Source: Hyphomicrobiales bacterium
GTDB lineage: Bacteria > Pseudomonadota > Alphaproteobacteria > Rhizobiales > Beijerinckiaceae
Assembly: GCA_900470775.1 (NCBI GenBank)
Contig: UCBZ01000007.1
Location: 1 to 64,000 of the forward strand
Direction of reading: 5' to 3'
DNA: 64,000 nucleotides
A model generated the notes under the pieces. That model was given only the letters and a program-made list of their open reading frames with translations. It ran no database searches and had not been told where the DNA came from. The position numbers were made by a program, and so were the translations under genes. Positions 53,027 to 61,666 of the stretch are shown piece by piece (the stretch's first letter is position 1; every line of letters begins with the position of its first letter).

Positions 53027-53626
53027 TCAGAAGAAGAGTTCGTGAATCCCGCTGAAGATCGCGTAGGCGAAGCCGGCGCTCAGCGCGAGGCCGAAGGCGC
53101 CGAAGACCGCGCCGATGATGATCAGCACGCCGTCACGCTCGACCAATCCGAGACCGACGAGACAGACGGCCAGACCCAGCGGAATCTGCCCGATGAAAGG
53201 CGCTGCGACCACGAGGCCGAGCGCCAGGACCAGGATCAGCAGGCCCAGCACCGGAATGGCATAGGTGCCGCCGAGCATGGTCAGCCGCGGCCGCGAGAAG
53301 CGCTCCAGCCAAGTCAGTGCCGGCATTGCCCTACCGACCGCCCGTGTCAGCTCGGGCTTGCCGATGCTGCGCGCCAGCAGCGTCGGAGGCAGCCACGGCG
53401 TGACCCGCCCCGCCAGCATCTGCGCTGCGACGAAGGCCAGCACGAGGCCGCAGACCAGCGGAATCGGCGGCGGCATCGGCAGGCAGTTCGGCAGGCCGAG
53501 GAGCACCACGAGCAACGCATAGGCCCGGTCCTTCAGGGCAGCGACGATCGAGCCCACCGCGATGCGCTCTCCAGGCAGGGCGGCGAGCGCCATGAGAAGG
53601 CCGGAGGTGCGCAAGGGTGATGACAA
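53027..53626 (-). CDS. exoD: exopolysaccharide synthesis protein ExoD
   Basis: The 199-residue membrane protein has the ExoD pattern: an N-terminal amphipathic segment, GLPNCLPMPPPIPLVCG near residue 44, and several helices including PVLGLLILVLALGLVVAAPF. ExoD proteins affect exopolysaccharide production and alkali tolerance in rhizobia. It converges with the GGDEF-EAL gene, and no operon partner is visible. Confidence 0.88.
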   Translation of the reverse strand: MSSPLRTSGLLMALAALPGERIAVGSIVAALKDRAYALLVVLLGLPNCLPMPPPIPLVCGLVLAFVAAQMLAGRVTPWLPPTLLARSIGKPELTRAVGRAMPALTWLERFSRPRLTMLGGTYAIPVLGLLILVLALGLVVAAPFIGQIPLGLAVCLVGLGLVERDGVLIIIGAVFGAFGLALSAGFAYAIFSGIHELFF

Positions 53627-53773
53627 GGGATCAGGCCGGGCCGTGACAGGAGCAGCGGCCTAGCACGCGCCGCGCCCGTGCAACAAGCCGGGCTGGCGCG
53701 GGACGCATCACGCAAAAACGGGGGACTGGCTCCCCGCGGGAACCGTGCTCGGGCGTTTGCCGAGCAACCGGGC

Positions 53774-54043
53774 TCAATGCAGCGTCAGCACGCCGTTGAC
53801 GTTGACGATCTCGGCCGGCCGGATCAGGTGCGAATGCGCCACCGTCACCGAATGAAGCGGGCCATCGAGCTCGCGTTTCCAGAAATCGAGGAAATCGTGC
53901 AGCGCCGGAAAGCGCGGTGCGAGATCGTAGCTCTGCCAAACATAGGTCTGCAGCACGCTCTGGTGATCCGGTATGCGATACAGGATCGTTGCCGTGGTCA
54001 GGCCGTAACCTGCCAGTTGCCGCATGAAATCCGTGGTCGTCAT
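53774..54043 (-). CDS. usg: Usg family protein
   Basis: The 89-residue protein reads MTTTDFMRQLAGYGLTTATI with RIPDHQSVLQTYVWQSYDLAP and LDFWKRELDGPLHSVTVAH, nearly identical to the conserved alphaproteobacterial Usg proteins that are often annotated near trpF. The ATG at 54043 begins the conserved sequence; an in-frame ATG eight codons earlier is less likely. The function is unknown. Confidence 0.9.
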   Translation of the reverse strand: MTTTDFMRQLAGYGLTTATILYRIPDHQSVLQTYVWQSYDLAPRFPALHDFLDFWKRELDGPLHSVTVAHSHLIRPAEIVNVNGVLTLH

Positions 54044-54167
54044 CGCCGTCTCCCCTCGTCGGCACACGATGAAAGCTTAGCCAGTTCCAGAGACGAGGCT
54101 GCGCCTGCTTGGTTAACAAAAGCTTGCAAGCCTCCTGCCAGCCTGCTGCAATTGGGTCAGCGCCGGA

Positions 54168-54944
54168 TTGCCCGGATCCGGCGCAGGGGGGCGTTGCGTG
54201 GCGTATGGGTGTGCGATCGCTGGAGCCGCGAGGCTGGCCGCTATTCTCGCGGCCATGCTGGTATCGCCCGCCATCGCCGATGACGCGGAGACCGAGGAGC
54301 GCTCGCCCTTGTCGAGCGTGCTGTTCGGCTCGCTCGAAGCCGGTCCGACCAAGACATTCGTCTCCGCCGGACTGAAGGCGGCGATCGGCGGCGGGCTCGC
54401 CACGAGCGGTTTCCGGACCATGCTGAAGATCGGCGGCGCACAGGAGGACGCAAGGCGCCAGCGTCCGCGCGGCATCGCCTATAAGAGCGAGGCGCAGGCC
54501 CTGATCGGCTATGAATGGCGCATCGGCGACACCTTTCTGTCGCTCTATGCTGGCTCCGACTACGAGGGCGAGCAGCGCGAGGAGCCACGCGGAACCGTCA
54601 TCACCGGCCGCTACGGCGCACGCCTCCACGGCGATCTCTGGATGACGCCGAGCGAAGGAACCATGCTTCAGGCCAGCGCCTATGTCTCGACGCTCGACGG
54701 TCGGCTCTGGGGCCGCGTCGCGCCAGGCTGGCTGGTGCCGCAGGGCTTCCATCTCGATGGCGTGCATCTCGGACCCGAGATCGAAGCCTATCGGGGCCGC
54801 GACTATCACAAGCTCCGCCTAGGCCTGCACCTGACAGGCCTACGGTTCCTCGGCTTGAACTGGCGCATCTCCGGAGGCTGGCAGCGCACCAGCGACGATC
54901 CCTCGCAAGCCTATGCGACGCTGGGCGTGCACTGGCAGCGCTGA
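54168..54944 (+). CDS. bcsS: cellulose biosynthesis protein BcsS
   Basis: The roughly 258-residue exported protein has an N-terminal hydrophobic signal (AARLAAILAAMLVSPAIA) followed by FGSLEAGPTKTFVSAGLKAAI and a set of alternating amphipathic strands (YEWRIGDTFLSLYAGSDYEG, GRYGARLHGDLWMTPSEGTM, GPEIEAYRGRDYHKLRLGLHLTG). This matches the BcsS family, a predicted outer-membrane protein of the cellulose pathway. The start is uncertain (TTG at 54168 or GTG at 54198). No other bcs genes are in the window. Confidence 0.75.
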   Translation: MPGSGAGGRCVAYGCAIAGAARLAAILAAMLVSPAIADDAETEERSPLSSVLFGSLEAGPTKTFVSAGLKAAIGGGLATSGFRTMLKIGGAQEDARRQRPRGIAYKSEAQALIGYEWRIGDTFLSLYAGSDYEGEQREEPRGTVITGRYGARLHGDLWMTPSEGTMLQASAYVSTLDGRLWGRVAPGWLVPQGFHLDGVHLGPEIEAYRGRDYHKLRLGLHLTGLRFLGLNWRISGGWQRTSDDPSQAYATLGVHWQR

Positions 54945-54952
54945 GAGAAGCC

Positions 54953-56554
54953 CTAACGCTCCAACGCCACCAGCGCCTCGGGCGTATCGACATCGAGCGC
55001 GATCGCCGGGTCGTCCAGCGGCACCTCGACGATCGCGTCGCCGGCCGCATCGAGCAGGCGCCGCGCGCCCTGGTCTCCTTCGAGTTTCTCAACCTCGGGA
55101 AACAGCGCCCGCGCCAGCAATACGGGGTTGCCGCGCTGGCCGAGCAGCGTCGGCACCACCGCGAGCGCATCGCTACTCTCGGCGAAAACCTGGGCGAGCC
55201 GGTCGATCACGCCCGCCGTGACATTGGGCATGTCACCGAGCGAAACGACGACGCCGGGCGCGGTCCCCGGCAAGGCCGCTAGCCCGGCCCTGACCGAGCT
55301 GGCGAGCCCGCTGGCAAAATCAGGGTTGTGGACCAGCGCGACATCAAGCCCCGCGAGCATAGCCGCAATCTCCTCGTGCTGATGCCCGGTCACGACGATC
55401 ACCGGCCGGGCCCGTGACGCGAGTTGCGCCTCCACCGCATGGCGCAGCATCGGCTGGCCGCGCACGCTCTGGAGCAGCTTGTTGGCCTGCCCCATGCGGG
55501 TCGAGCGGCCGGCCGCCAGCACGATGCCGGCGACCGGCGCGGCTTCCAGCAACGCGGGAGCGCGCGGCTGCGGCCGCGAGACGATCTCCATCAGCAGCCC
55601 GCCGACGCCCATCGCCTGGATGTCCGCGCGGGTGACAGGAATGCCAGCGAGGCAGCGCTGCAGCACCCAGTCGAAGCCGTTCTCCTTGGGCGAGCGCGCA
55701 CAGCCCGGCGCGCCGATCACCGGCTTGCCGGCAAGCTCGCCGATCAGCAGCAGATTGCCGGGATCGACCGGCATGCCGAGATGCTCGATCTTGCCGCCCG
55801 CCTCCAGCAGTGCCTGTGGAATCACGTCGCGCCTGTCGGTGATGGCCGAGGCCCCGAAGACGACGATGATGTCGGCCGAGCTGGCCGCCTCCTTGGCGAT
55901 GGCCTGCGCCAGCGCGGAAGCCTCATGCGGTACGCGGCGGTCCACGGAGAGCGTGGCGGCGGCAGGCGCGAGCCGTTCCGCCATTACGCGCAGCGTCTTA
56001 TCGACCACGGAGGGCTTGAGGCCGGGCAGCAGCGTCGAGATCACCGCCACCGAGAGCGGCCGATAGGGCGCAACCCCAATCGGCATCACCGCGCCCAGCC
56101 CCGCCAGCGCCTGCTCCACCAGCGTAGCCGGCAGGCCATAGGGGATGATCTTGACCGTGCCGACCATCTCTCCGGCCACCACCGGCTTCATCAGCGGCAG
56201 CGTCGCCACCGTGATCGCCTCGTCGACCCGGTTGAGAGCGTCGATCGCGCCGGCATCGATCGTCAGCACGCCCGCCGCTGCCGCGAAGAGATTGACCCGG
56301 CCGGTGAAGGCGGCCTCCGTCACCACGCCGCGCCCGGCCAGCGCCTCAGCGAGCCGCTTCGCCGCAGCGTTCTCGTCGATGTCGCCGGGCTCGAAGCGCA
56401 CGGCAACGACCTCGGCGACGCCGGCCGCAGCCAGTTTGGCTGCAGCCTCGGCCGTGATCGCAGCGCCTTTCTTGATGATGGTGTCGCCAGCGCGGATCGT
56501 ATGCGCGGCAATCGAGCCGGCTGCCTCGGCGACGGGGACGGGTCCGAATTTCAC
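54953..56554 (-). CDS. fused molybdopterin-binding / MobA-like nucleotidyltransferase
   Basis: The roughly 533-residue protein starts at GTG 56554, 10 bases after the XdhC stop; the longer frame reads through XdhC and is rejected. The N-terminal 300 residues resemble the MPT-binding domain (AAHTIRAGDTIIKKGAAIT and DIIVVFGASAITDRRDVIPQAL). The C-terminal 200 residues are a MobA/MocA-like transferase with VAGIVLAAGRSTRMGQANKLL and VVSLGDMPNVTAGVID. It probably attaches CMP or GMP to the molybdenum cofactor for the cox-type hydroxylase. It overlaps no gene and lies at the end of the cox cluster. Confidence 0.88.
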   Translation of the reverse strand: MKFGPVPVAEAAGSIAAHTIRAGDTIIKKGAAITAEAAAKLAAAGVAEVVAVRFEPGDIDENAAAKRLAEALAGRGVVTEAAFTGRVNLFAAAAGVLTIDAGAIDALNRVDEAITVATLPLMKPVVAGEMVGTVKIIPYGLPATLVEQALAGLGAVMPIGVAPYRPLSVAVISTLLPGLKPSVVDKTLRVMAERLAPAAATLSVDRRVPHEASALAQAIAKEAASSADIIVVFGASAITDRRDVIPQALLEAGGKIEHLGMPVDPGNLLLIGELAGKPVIGAPGCARSPKENGFDWVLQRCLAGIPVTRADIQAMGVGGLLMEIVSRPQPRAPALLEAAPVAGIVLAAGRSTRMGQANKLLQSVRGQPMLRHAVEAQLASRARPVIVVTGHQHEEIAAMLAGLDVALVHNPDFASGLASSVRAGLAALPGTAPGVVVSLGDMPNVTAGVIDRLAQVFAESSDALAVVPTLLGQRGNPVLLARALFPEVEKLEGDQGARRLLDAAGDAIVEVPLDDPAIALDVDTPEALVALER

Positions 56555-56564
56555 GGGTCGACGC

Positions 56565-57257
56565 TCAAACGGGCTTGCGGCGCGGACCGCGCAGCGTCGA
56601 GACGATCTCGCCGAGGATCGCCAGCGCGATCTCGGCCGGCGAAACCGCGCCGATATCGAGCCCGATCGGTGCATGGATGCGCGCTGTCCCGGCCGCACCG
56701 AAACCCGCCGCGGCAAGGCGCTCGACGCGCCGCCCATGCGTCTTCCGGCTGCCGAGCGCCCCGATATAGAAGCACTCCGAACGCAGCGCCGCCTCCAGCC
56801 CGGGATCGTCGATCTTGGGGTCATGCGTCAGCGCCACGAAGGCCGTGTAGGCGTCGAGGCCCAGCGTCGCGATAGCCTCGTCGGGCCACTGAGTCATCAA
56901 TGTCACATCGGGAAAGCGTTCCGGCGTGGCGAACGCGCTACGCGGGTCGATGATGACGAGGTCGAGATCGAGCAGCTTCGCCATCGGCGCCATCGCCTGC
57001 GAGATATGCACAGCGCCGGTGACGACGACGCGCGGATGGGGCGCCTGAACGGTCAGGAAGATCTGCTTCCCATCGACCTCGACCATCGCGCTCTTGGCCA
57101 TGCGCAACTGCTTGTCGAGCACCTCGGCCAGCGGATCGGCGGCGATGTCGGCGGCCTTTACCAGCCGTTGCGTGCCACCAGCGACATCGGTGACCAGGAC
57201 GGTCGCGCGGCGCGTCGCGCGCTCGGCGTTGAGCGCAGCCAGAATGGAGAGATCCAT
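56565..57257 (-). CDS. XdhC-family protein (Moco insertion, CoxF-like)
   Basis: The roughly 230-residue protein carries XdhC blocks: VLVTDVAGGTQRLVKA at the N-terminus and the Rossmann-like C-terminal domain with VTGAVHISQAMAPMAKLLDLDLVIIDPR and IGALGSRKTHGRRVERL. XdhC proteins sulfurate and deliver the molybdenum cofactor to xanthine dehydrogenase-type enzymes. It starts five bases after the LysE stop and precedes the MobA-like gene. Confidence 0.9.
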   Translation of the reverse strand: MDLSILAALNAERATRRATVLVTDVAGGTQRLVKAADIAADPLAEVLDKQLRMAKSAMVEVDGKQIFLTVQAPHPRVVVTGAVHISQAMAPMAKLLDLDLVIIDPRSAFATPERFPDVTLMTQWPDEAIATLGLDAYTAFVALTHDPKIDDPGLEAALRSECFYIGALGSRKTHGRRVERLAAAGFGAAGTARIHAPIGLDIGAVSPAEIALAILGEIVSTLRGPRRKPV

Positions 57258-57261
57258 CGCT

Positions 57262-57891
57262 TCAGCCTTTGTCGGTCGCGAGCTTGAGGCCAAGCCCGAT
57301 CATCAGCGAACCGCCGAGCCAGCGCCCGAAGGCAAAGCTTCCTTGCGTCTTCTTCATCGTCCTGACCACGACGGAGGCGCCGAGAACCGTGAGCAGGTCG
57401 GCCGACGAGAAGGCGAGGTTGACGATCGTGCCCAGGATCAGGAACTGCGCCCAGACCGGCAGCGACGCGGCCGGATCCACGAACTGCGGCAGAAGCGCGA
57501 TGAAGAACAGCGCGACCTTGGGGTTCAGCACCTCGACGACGAAGGAATCGATCAGCGCGCGCTTGACCGTCTTCGGCGGCGCGACCGGTGCGTCGGCAGC
57601 GGCAAGTCGCGACCGGATCATGCCGATGCCGAGCCAGATGAGATAGGCCGCACCCGCCAGCTTCACGGCAACGTACAGTTCCGGCACATGCGTGAAGACC
57701 GCCGAGAGGCCGAAGGCGGCGGCGAAGACATGCAGATAGCAGCCGAGATGAATGCCGAGCATCGCCATGAAGCCGGCCTTGCGGCCATGCGCCAAGGTCT
57801 GCGCGGCGGTGTAGAGCAGCGCCGGACCGGGGAAATAGGCGACGACGAGCGTCACCGTCGCGAAGGCTAGCAGCGTTTCCCAGGAGGCCAT
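57262..57891 (-). CDS. LysE/RhtB-family amino-acid exporter
   Basis: The 209-residue membrane protein has six hydrophobic segments and the LysE signatures FPGPALLYTAAQTLAHGRKAGFMAMLGIHLG and NPKVALFFIALLPQF. It shares one base with the XdhC-like gene upstream. Exporters of this kind release amino acids; its presence within the molybdenum-hydroxylase cluster is unusual but the reading frame is intact. Confidence 0.92.
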   Translation of the reverse strand: MASWETLLAFATVTLVVAYFPGPALLYTAAQTLAHGRKAGFMAMLGIHLGCYLHVFAAAFGLSAVFTHVPELYVAVKLAGAAYLIWLGIGMIRSRLAAADAPVAPPKTVKRALIDSFVVEVLNPKVALFFIALLPQFVDPAASLPVWAQFLILGTIVNLAFSSADLLTVLGASVVVRTMKKTQGSFAFGRWLGGSLMIGLGLKLATDKG

Positions 57892-58214
57892 CAGTTCACC
57901 TTCTCGACATAGATCCGGATCCGGCCGCCGCAGGACAGCCCGACCTTCCAGGCCGCCTCGTCGGCGACGCCGAATTCGAGCGTGCGCGGCTTGCCATCGG
58001 CGATCACGTCGACGGCTTCCTCGACGACCGCGCCTTCAACGCAACCGCCCGAGACCGAGCCCAGGAAGTTGCCCTCCCCGTCGATGACGAGATGCGAGCC
58101 GACCGGGCGCGGCGCCGAGCCCCAGGTCTCGATCACCGTGGCGAGCGCTACCGAGCGGCCGGACTTCGCCCAGGATTCGGCGGTCGTGAGGATGTCGGTG
58201 TCGGTGGAGATCAT
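57891..58214 (-). CDS. XdhC/CoxI N-terminal domain protein
   Basis: The roughly 107-residue protein is the short CoxI-like half of the XdhC family: RSVALATVIETWGSAPRPVGSHLVID, GGCVEGAVVEEAVDVI and VGLSCGGRIRIYVEK with the conserved Cys residues. The start at 58214 is favoured because homologues begin near here; ATG 58259 with a GAGG site is possible. It is the partner of the XdhC Rossmann-domain protein and probably needed for cofactor insertion. Confidence 0.88.
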   Translation of the reverse strand: MISTDTDILTTAESWAKSGRSVALATVIETWGSAPRPVGSHLVIDGEGNFLGSVSGGCVEGAVVEEAVDVIADGKPRTLEFGVADEAAWKVGLSCGGRIRIYVEKVN

Positions 58215-58255
58215 GATGCGGACTTTCGCTGCTGCGATGCGCTTGAGATCATGCC

Positions 58256-59455
58256 TCATCCGGCTTTCTTCAACCACTGGCGCGGATCGCTCTGCCGCTC
58301 TGCGTGAACCGACAGCGCCGTGCAGAGATCGGCCATCGCCGCGAGGTTGTGGATCGGCCGGAACGAGTCGACATGCGGCAGCATCGTGCGGATGCCGCTG
58401 GCCCGCGCCTCGAACTGCTCGAAGCGCAAGAGCGGGTTCAGCCAGATCAATTGCCGGCAGGAGCGGTGCAAACGGTCCATCTCGAAGGCGAGCTCGCCGT
58501 CGAGATGCCGCTCCAGCCCGTCGGTGAAGAGCAGTACGATCGCCCCGCCGCCCAGCACGCGCCGCGACCAGACCCGGTTGAACGTATGCAGTGCCGTCGA
58601 GATGCGCGTGCCGCCCTCCCAGTCGGGCGCGGCCTTGCCTGCCAGTGCCAGCGCCTCGTCCGGATCACGCGCGCGTAGCGAGCGCGTGATGTTGGTCAGC
58701 CTCGTGCCGAAGACGAAGGAATGCACCCGCCGCCGCTTCTCGGTCACGGCATGGAGGAAATGCAGGAAGATCCGCGAATACTCCGCCATCGAGCCGGAGA
58801 TATCGACCAGCGCCACGATCGGCGGATGAATCTCGGCCCGCTCACGAAAAGCGAGGTCGATCGCTCCGCCTCCTCCTCGCAGCGACTGGCGGAAGGTCCG
58901 CCGCGGGTCGATCCGGGCGCCGCGATGGGCGGCCCGGAAGCGTCGCGTCGCGACGAGATCGTCCGGCAGGCTCAGACCCGCGACGAGCCGCTTGGCGCGC
59001 GCGATCTCGGCCGCGCCCATCTGGGCGAAATCGCGCGACTTCAGCATCTCGCGATCCGACACGGTCAGTTGCGCGGTCAGCTCCGTCAGCTCGACCGGCG
59101 CATCCTCCTCGCGCCTGGGCGGCGCGAAGGCCTCGGCCACGCGCAGCGCGCCGGCCTCCTCCTTCTGCGGCGCACTGTCGGCGGCCGGCGAGACCGGAGA
59201 CATCTGCGCCATCATCTTTTCGATCAGGTTGCGCCGGCGCCAGAACAACCGGAAAGCCTGGTCGTAGACGACGCTGTCCTCATGCCGCTTCACGAAGATC
59301 GCATGCAGCGCCCAGTAGACATCCTCGCGCTCGCCGAGCGCACCATCGGCCAAAGCCTCGACCGCCTCAACCACAGCGCCCGGACCGACGCGCAGGCCCG
59401 CGATGCGTAGCGCCCGCGCGAAATAGGCGATGTTTTCCGGCAGCTTGCCGGTCAT
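58256..59455 (-). CDS. VWA-domain protein, CoxE-like
   Basis: The 399-residue protein has a helical N-terminal region, a segment ATRRFRAAHRGARIDPRRTFRQSLRGGGGAID and a von Willebrand A domain with the metal-site motif VALVDISGSMAEYSR near residue 221. This matches the CoxE family, which works with the CoxD MoxR ATPase to activate carbon-monoxide-dehydrogenase-type enzymes. The gene lies between an NTF2-like gene and the XdhC-like gene in the same direction. Confidence 0.9.
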   Translation of the reverse strand: MTGKLPENIAYFARALRIAGLRVGPGAVVEAVEALADGALGEREDVYWALHAIFVKRHEDSVVYDQAFRLFWRRRNLIEKMMAQMSPVSPAADSAPQKEEAGALRVAEAFAPPRREEDAPVELTELTAQLTVSDREMLKSRDFAQMGAAEIARAKRLVAGLSLPDDLVATRRFRAAHRGARIDPRRTFRQSLRGGGGAIDLAFRERAEIHPPIVALVDISGSMAEYSRIFLHFLHAVTEKRRRVHSFVFGTRLTNITRSLRARDPDEALALAGKAAPDWEGGTRISTALHTFNRVWSRRVLGGGAIVLLFTDGLERHLDGELAFEMDRLHRSCRQLIWLNPLLRFEQFEARASGIRTMLPHVDSFRPIHNLAAMADLCTALSVHAERQSDPRQWLKKAG

Positions 59456-59472
59456 GAGAGACCTGTCGCCTC

Positions 59473-59589
59473 CCTCCAGCCCTCATCCTGAGGAGCGGGC
59501 GAATGCCCGTGTCTCGAAGGATGCTCCAGCGCCCTCTGAAACATCCTTCGAGACGCCGCTGCGCGGCTCCTCAGGATGAGGGCTGGAGG
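59473..59589. repeat. long intergenic palindrome (REP-like)
   Basis: Outer arms of about 23 bases beginning 'cctccagccctcatcctgag' are inverted at the end, and an inner pair 'gtctcgaaggatg'/'catccttcgagac' is nested within. It lies in the gap between the CoxE-like and NTF2-like genes. It is a different sequence family from the 'gtcatcccgg' repeats. Confidence 0.8.
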
Positions 59590-59606
59590 AAGCAGGAGGC
59601 CGGACG

Positions 59607-59984
59607 TCACGCCCGCGTCTCGGTCATGAAGACCTTCTGCACGACCTGCCATTTGCTCTCGACCTTGAGGAAGGAAAGCAGGTCGGTGAAGTAGCGCGGG
59701 GGCATCTGGCATTTGACCTTGACCAGCGCCAGCGTCGGCCCGACGAGATCGATCGTCAGGATATGGTCGTCGCGCTGCAGGCCGGCAGCGTGGGGCGACG
59801 GCCGGCCCTTGACCGCCGCGAGCCAGGCCTCGCGCGGCACGATCGTGATGGTGCCGTCCTCCTGCACCGTCGTCAGCGCGCTGGTCGGATGGAACGCATG
59901 GGCGAGCTTGGTGACATCGCCCTCATAGAGCCCGTCGAGATAGGTCCGGGTCGCAGCCTCAATCGCCTTGATGTCGCTGTTCAT
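59607..59984 (-). CDS. NTF2/SnoaL-like small protein
   Basis: The 125-residue protein begins MNSDIKAIEAATRTYLDGLYEGD after an 'aaagga' site and has the cone-shaped NTF2-like pattern (AFHPTSALTTVQEDG, VKVKCQMPPRYFTDLLSFLKVESKWQVVQKVF), like the lumazine-binding/SnoaL group. It stands between the MoxR and CoxE-like genes. Its role is unknown and could be catalytic or ligand binding. Confidence 0.8.
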   Translation of the reverse strand: MNSDIKAIEAATRTYLDGLYEGDVTKLAHAFHPTSALTTVQEDGTITIVPREAWLAAVKGRPSPHAAGLQRDDHILTIDLVGPTLALVKVKCQMPPRYFTDLLSFLKVESKWQVVQKVFMTETRA

Positions 59985-60083
59985 CGCGCTTTTCCTTTGT
60001 TGCCGTCCCGTCACGATCAGGCCCTGGGCCGACCATGTCTTGCAAGAGATCCGGGTCTGCGTCTCGCTCGGGAATGGTGCAGA

Positions 60084-61004
60084 CTATCCCCTCGCCTCCG
60101 CCTTCGCCTGATCCAGCAGTTCCTTGACCTTCGAACCCTGCATCGCCTGGATGTCGTCCTGGTATTTGAGCAGCGCGCCCAGCGTATCGGAGACCAGCGC
60201 GGGATCGAGCGCGACCGCGTCGAGCTCGACCAGCGCGGTTGCCCAGTCGAGCGTCTCGGCGACGCCCGGCGCCTTGAACAGCTCCTCCTTGCGGATCGCC
60301 TGCACGAAACTCACCACCTGCCTGGCGAGCTTCGCGGGGGCATGCGGCGCGCGCGCCTTCAGGATCGCGAGTTCGCGGGCAGCGTCGGGATAGCCGACCC
60401 AGTGATAGAGGCAGCGCCGCTTCAGCGCGTCATGAATCTCGCGGGTCCGGTTCGAGGTCAGGATCACGATCGGCGGCTCGGCGGCCCTGATCGTGCCGAG
60501 CTCGGGAATCGTCACCTGCGAATCCGCCAGAACCTCGAGCAGGAAGGCCTCGAAGGCCTCGTCGGTGCGGTCCAATTCGTCGATCAGCAGGATCGGAGCA
60601 CCGCCTTCCTGCGGTTCGAGCGCCTGCAGCAGCGGCCGCTTGATCAGGTATTTCTGCGAGAAGATGTCGCCTTCGAGCCGCTCCCGGTCGCCGGTCGCGC
60701 CACCGGCTTCCGCCAGCCGGATCGCCATCATCTGCCCCGCATAGTTCCACTCATAGACGGCCGAGGCCAGGTCCAGCCCCTCATAGCATTGCAGCCGGAT
60801 CAGCTTGCGCCCGAGCGCGGCCGAGAGAACCTTGGCGATCTCGGTCTTGCCGGTGCCGGCCTCGCCTTCCAGCAGCAGCGGCCGCTTCATCCTGAGCGCC
60901 AGGAACAGCACCGTCGCCAGCGCACGGTCGGCGACATAACCCTGACTTTGCAGGAGGGTGAGCGTGGCATCAATGGAGGTGGGGAGCGCGGTCTTGTCGG
61001 GCAT
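60084..61004 (-). CDS. MoxR-family AAA+ ATPase (CoxD-like)
   Basis: The 306-residue ATPase has Walker A GEAGTGKT at residues 47-54, Walker B ILLIDELDRTDE and the sensor region IVILTSNRTREIHDAL. MoxR proteins act as chaperones with VWA partners; in the cox system CoxD with CoxE helps activate the molybdenum-copper enzyme. It lies downstream of the CoxM gene and a LysE-type gene. Confidence 0.92.
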   Translation of the reverse strand: MPDKTALPTSIDATLTLLQSQGYVADRALATVLFLALRMKRPLLLEGEAGTGKTEIAKVLSAALGRKLIRLQCYEGLDLASAVYEWNYAGQMMAIRLAEAGGATGDRERLEGDIFSQKYLIKRPLLQALEPQEGGAPILLIDELDRTDEAFEAFLLEVLADSQVTIPELGTIRAAEPPIVILTSNRTREIHDALKRRCLYHWVGYPDAARELAILKARAPHAPAKLARQVVSFVQAIRKEELFKAPGVAETLDWATALVELDAVALDPALVSDTLGALLKYQDDIQAMQGSKVKELLDQAKAEARG

Positions 61005-61057
61005 CGATCAGCGTCCAGTCGCAGCGGGCCTGCCGCAGGTCGGGCAGGCCACCGGCA

Positions 61058-61645
61058 TTATCGGGTCGACCATCCAAACCACAGCGCCACGGCGGCCATG
61101 CTGACCGCAGCACAGCGACGGATCGCACGCTCGCGCGCCGGATGGAAGAGCAGCGAGCGGGCACCGCTCGCTCCCAGCACCAGCGCGGCATGAATCGCGG
61201 TCGCAATCAGGACGAAGGTCGCAGTCAGCAGCAGAAGCTCTTCGCGCAGCGGCTGCGCCGGGAGGAAAAGCGGTAACACTGCGACATAGAACACCGCGGC
61301 CTTGGGATTGATCAGATTCGTCAGCAATCCCCGCCGGAACGACAGGACAAGGTCCTCGCCGACCCCGGCAGGCGGATCGCGCCATGCATCGAAGGCCAGC
61401 CAGAGCAGATAGGCGACGCCGGCGAACCGGAGACCTAACGCCGCCAGCGGAAACTGCGCGCTGACGAAGGAGAAACCCAGCGCGGTCACCAGCCCGAGCA
61501 CCGCCAGCCCGAGCGCGACCCCGGCGACTGCCGCCATTCCCGCGCGCCAGCCTTTCGCCAGGCTCAGCGCGACAAGATAGCCCATATTCGGTCCGGGCGT
61601 CAGCTCCGCGACCATGACCGTCAGGACGAACTCCCAGAACCGCAC
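61058..61645 (-). CDS. LysE-family amino-acid exporter
   Basis: The 195-residue protein starts at GTG 61645 and has the LysE blocks VMVAELTPGPNMGYLVALSLAKGWRAGMAAVAG and INPKAAVFYVAVLPLFLP with about five or six helices. It is the second LysE-type gene in the cluster and is unrelated in order to the first. An ATG in another frame nearby is not used. It probably exports an amino acid, with no clear link to the molybdenum enzyme. Confidence 0.88.
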   Translation of the reverse strand: MRFWEFVLTVMVAELTPGPNMGYLVALSLAKGWRAGMAAVAGVALGLAVLGLVTALGFSFVSAQFPLAALGLRFAGVAYLLWLAFDAWRDPPAGVGEDLVLSFRRGLLTNLINPKAAVFYVAVLPLFLPAQPLREELLLLTATFVLIATAIHAALVLGASGARSLLFHPARERAIRRCAAVSMAAVALWFGWSTR

Positions 61646-61666
61646 CGGTTCATGCCGGACGAGGGA

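Noticed and set aside
56555..56824. Longer start of the MPT/MobA fusion inside the XdhC gene
   Set aside because: The extra residues are Arg/Ser-rich and unlike the family; GTG at 56554 gives the conserved start.
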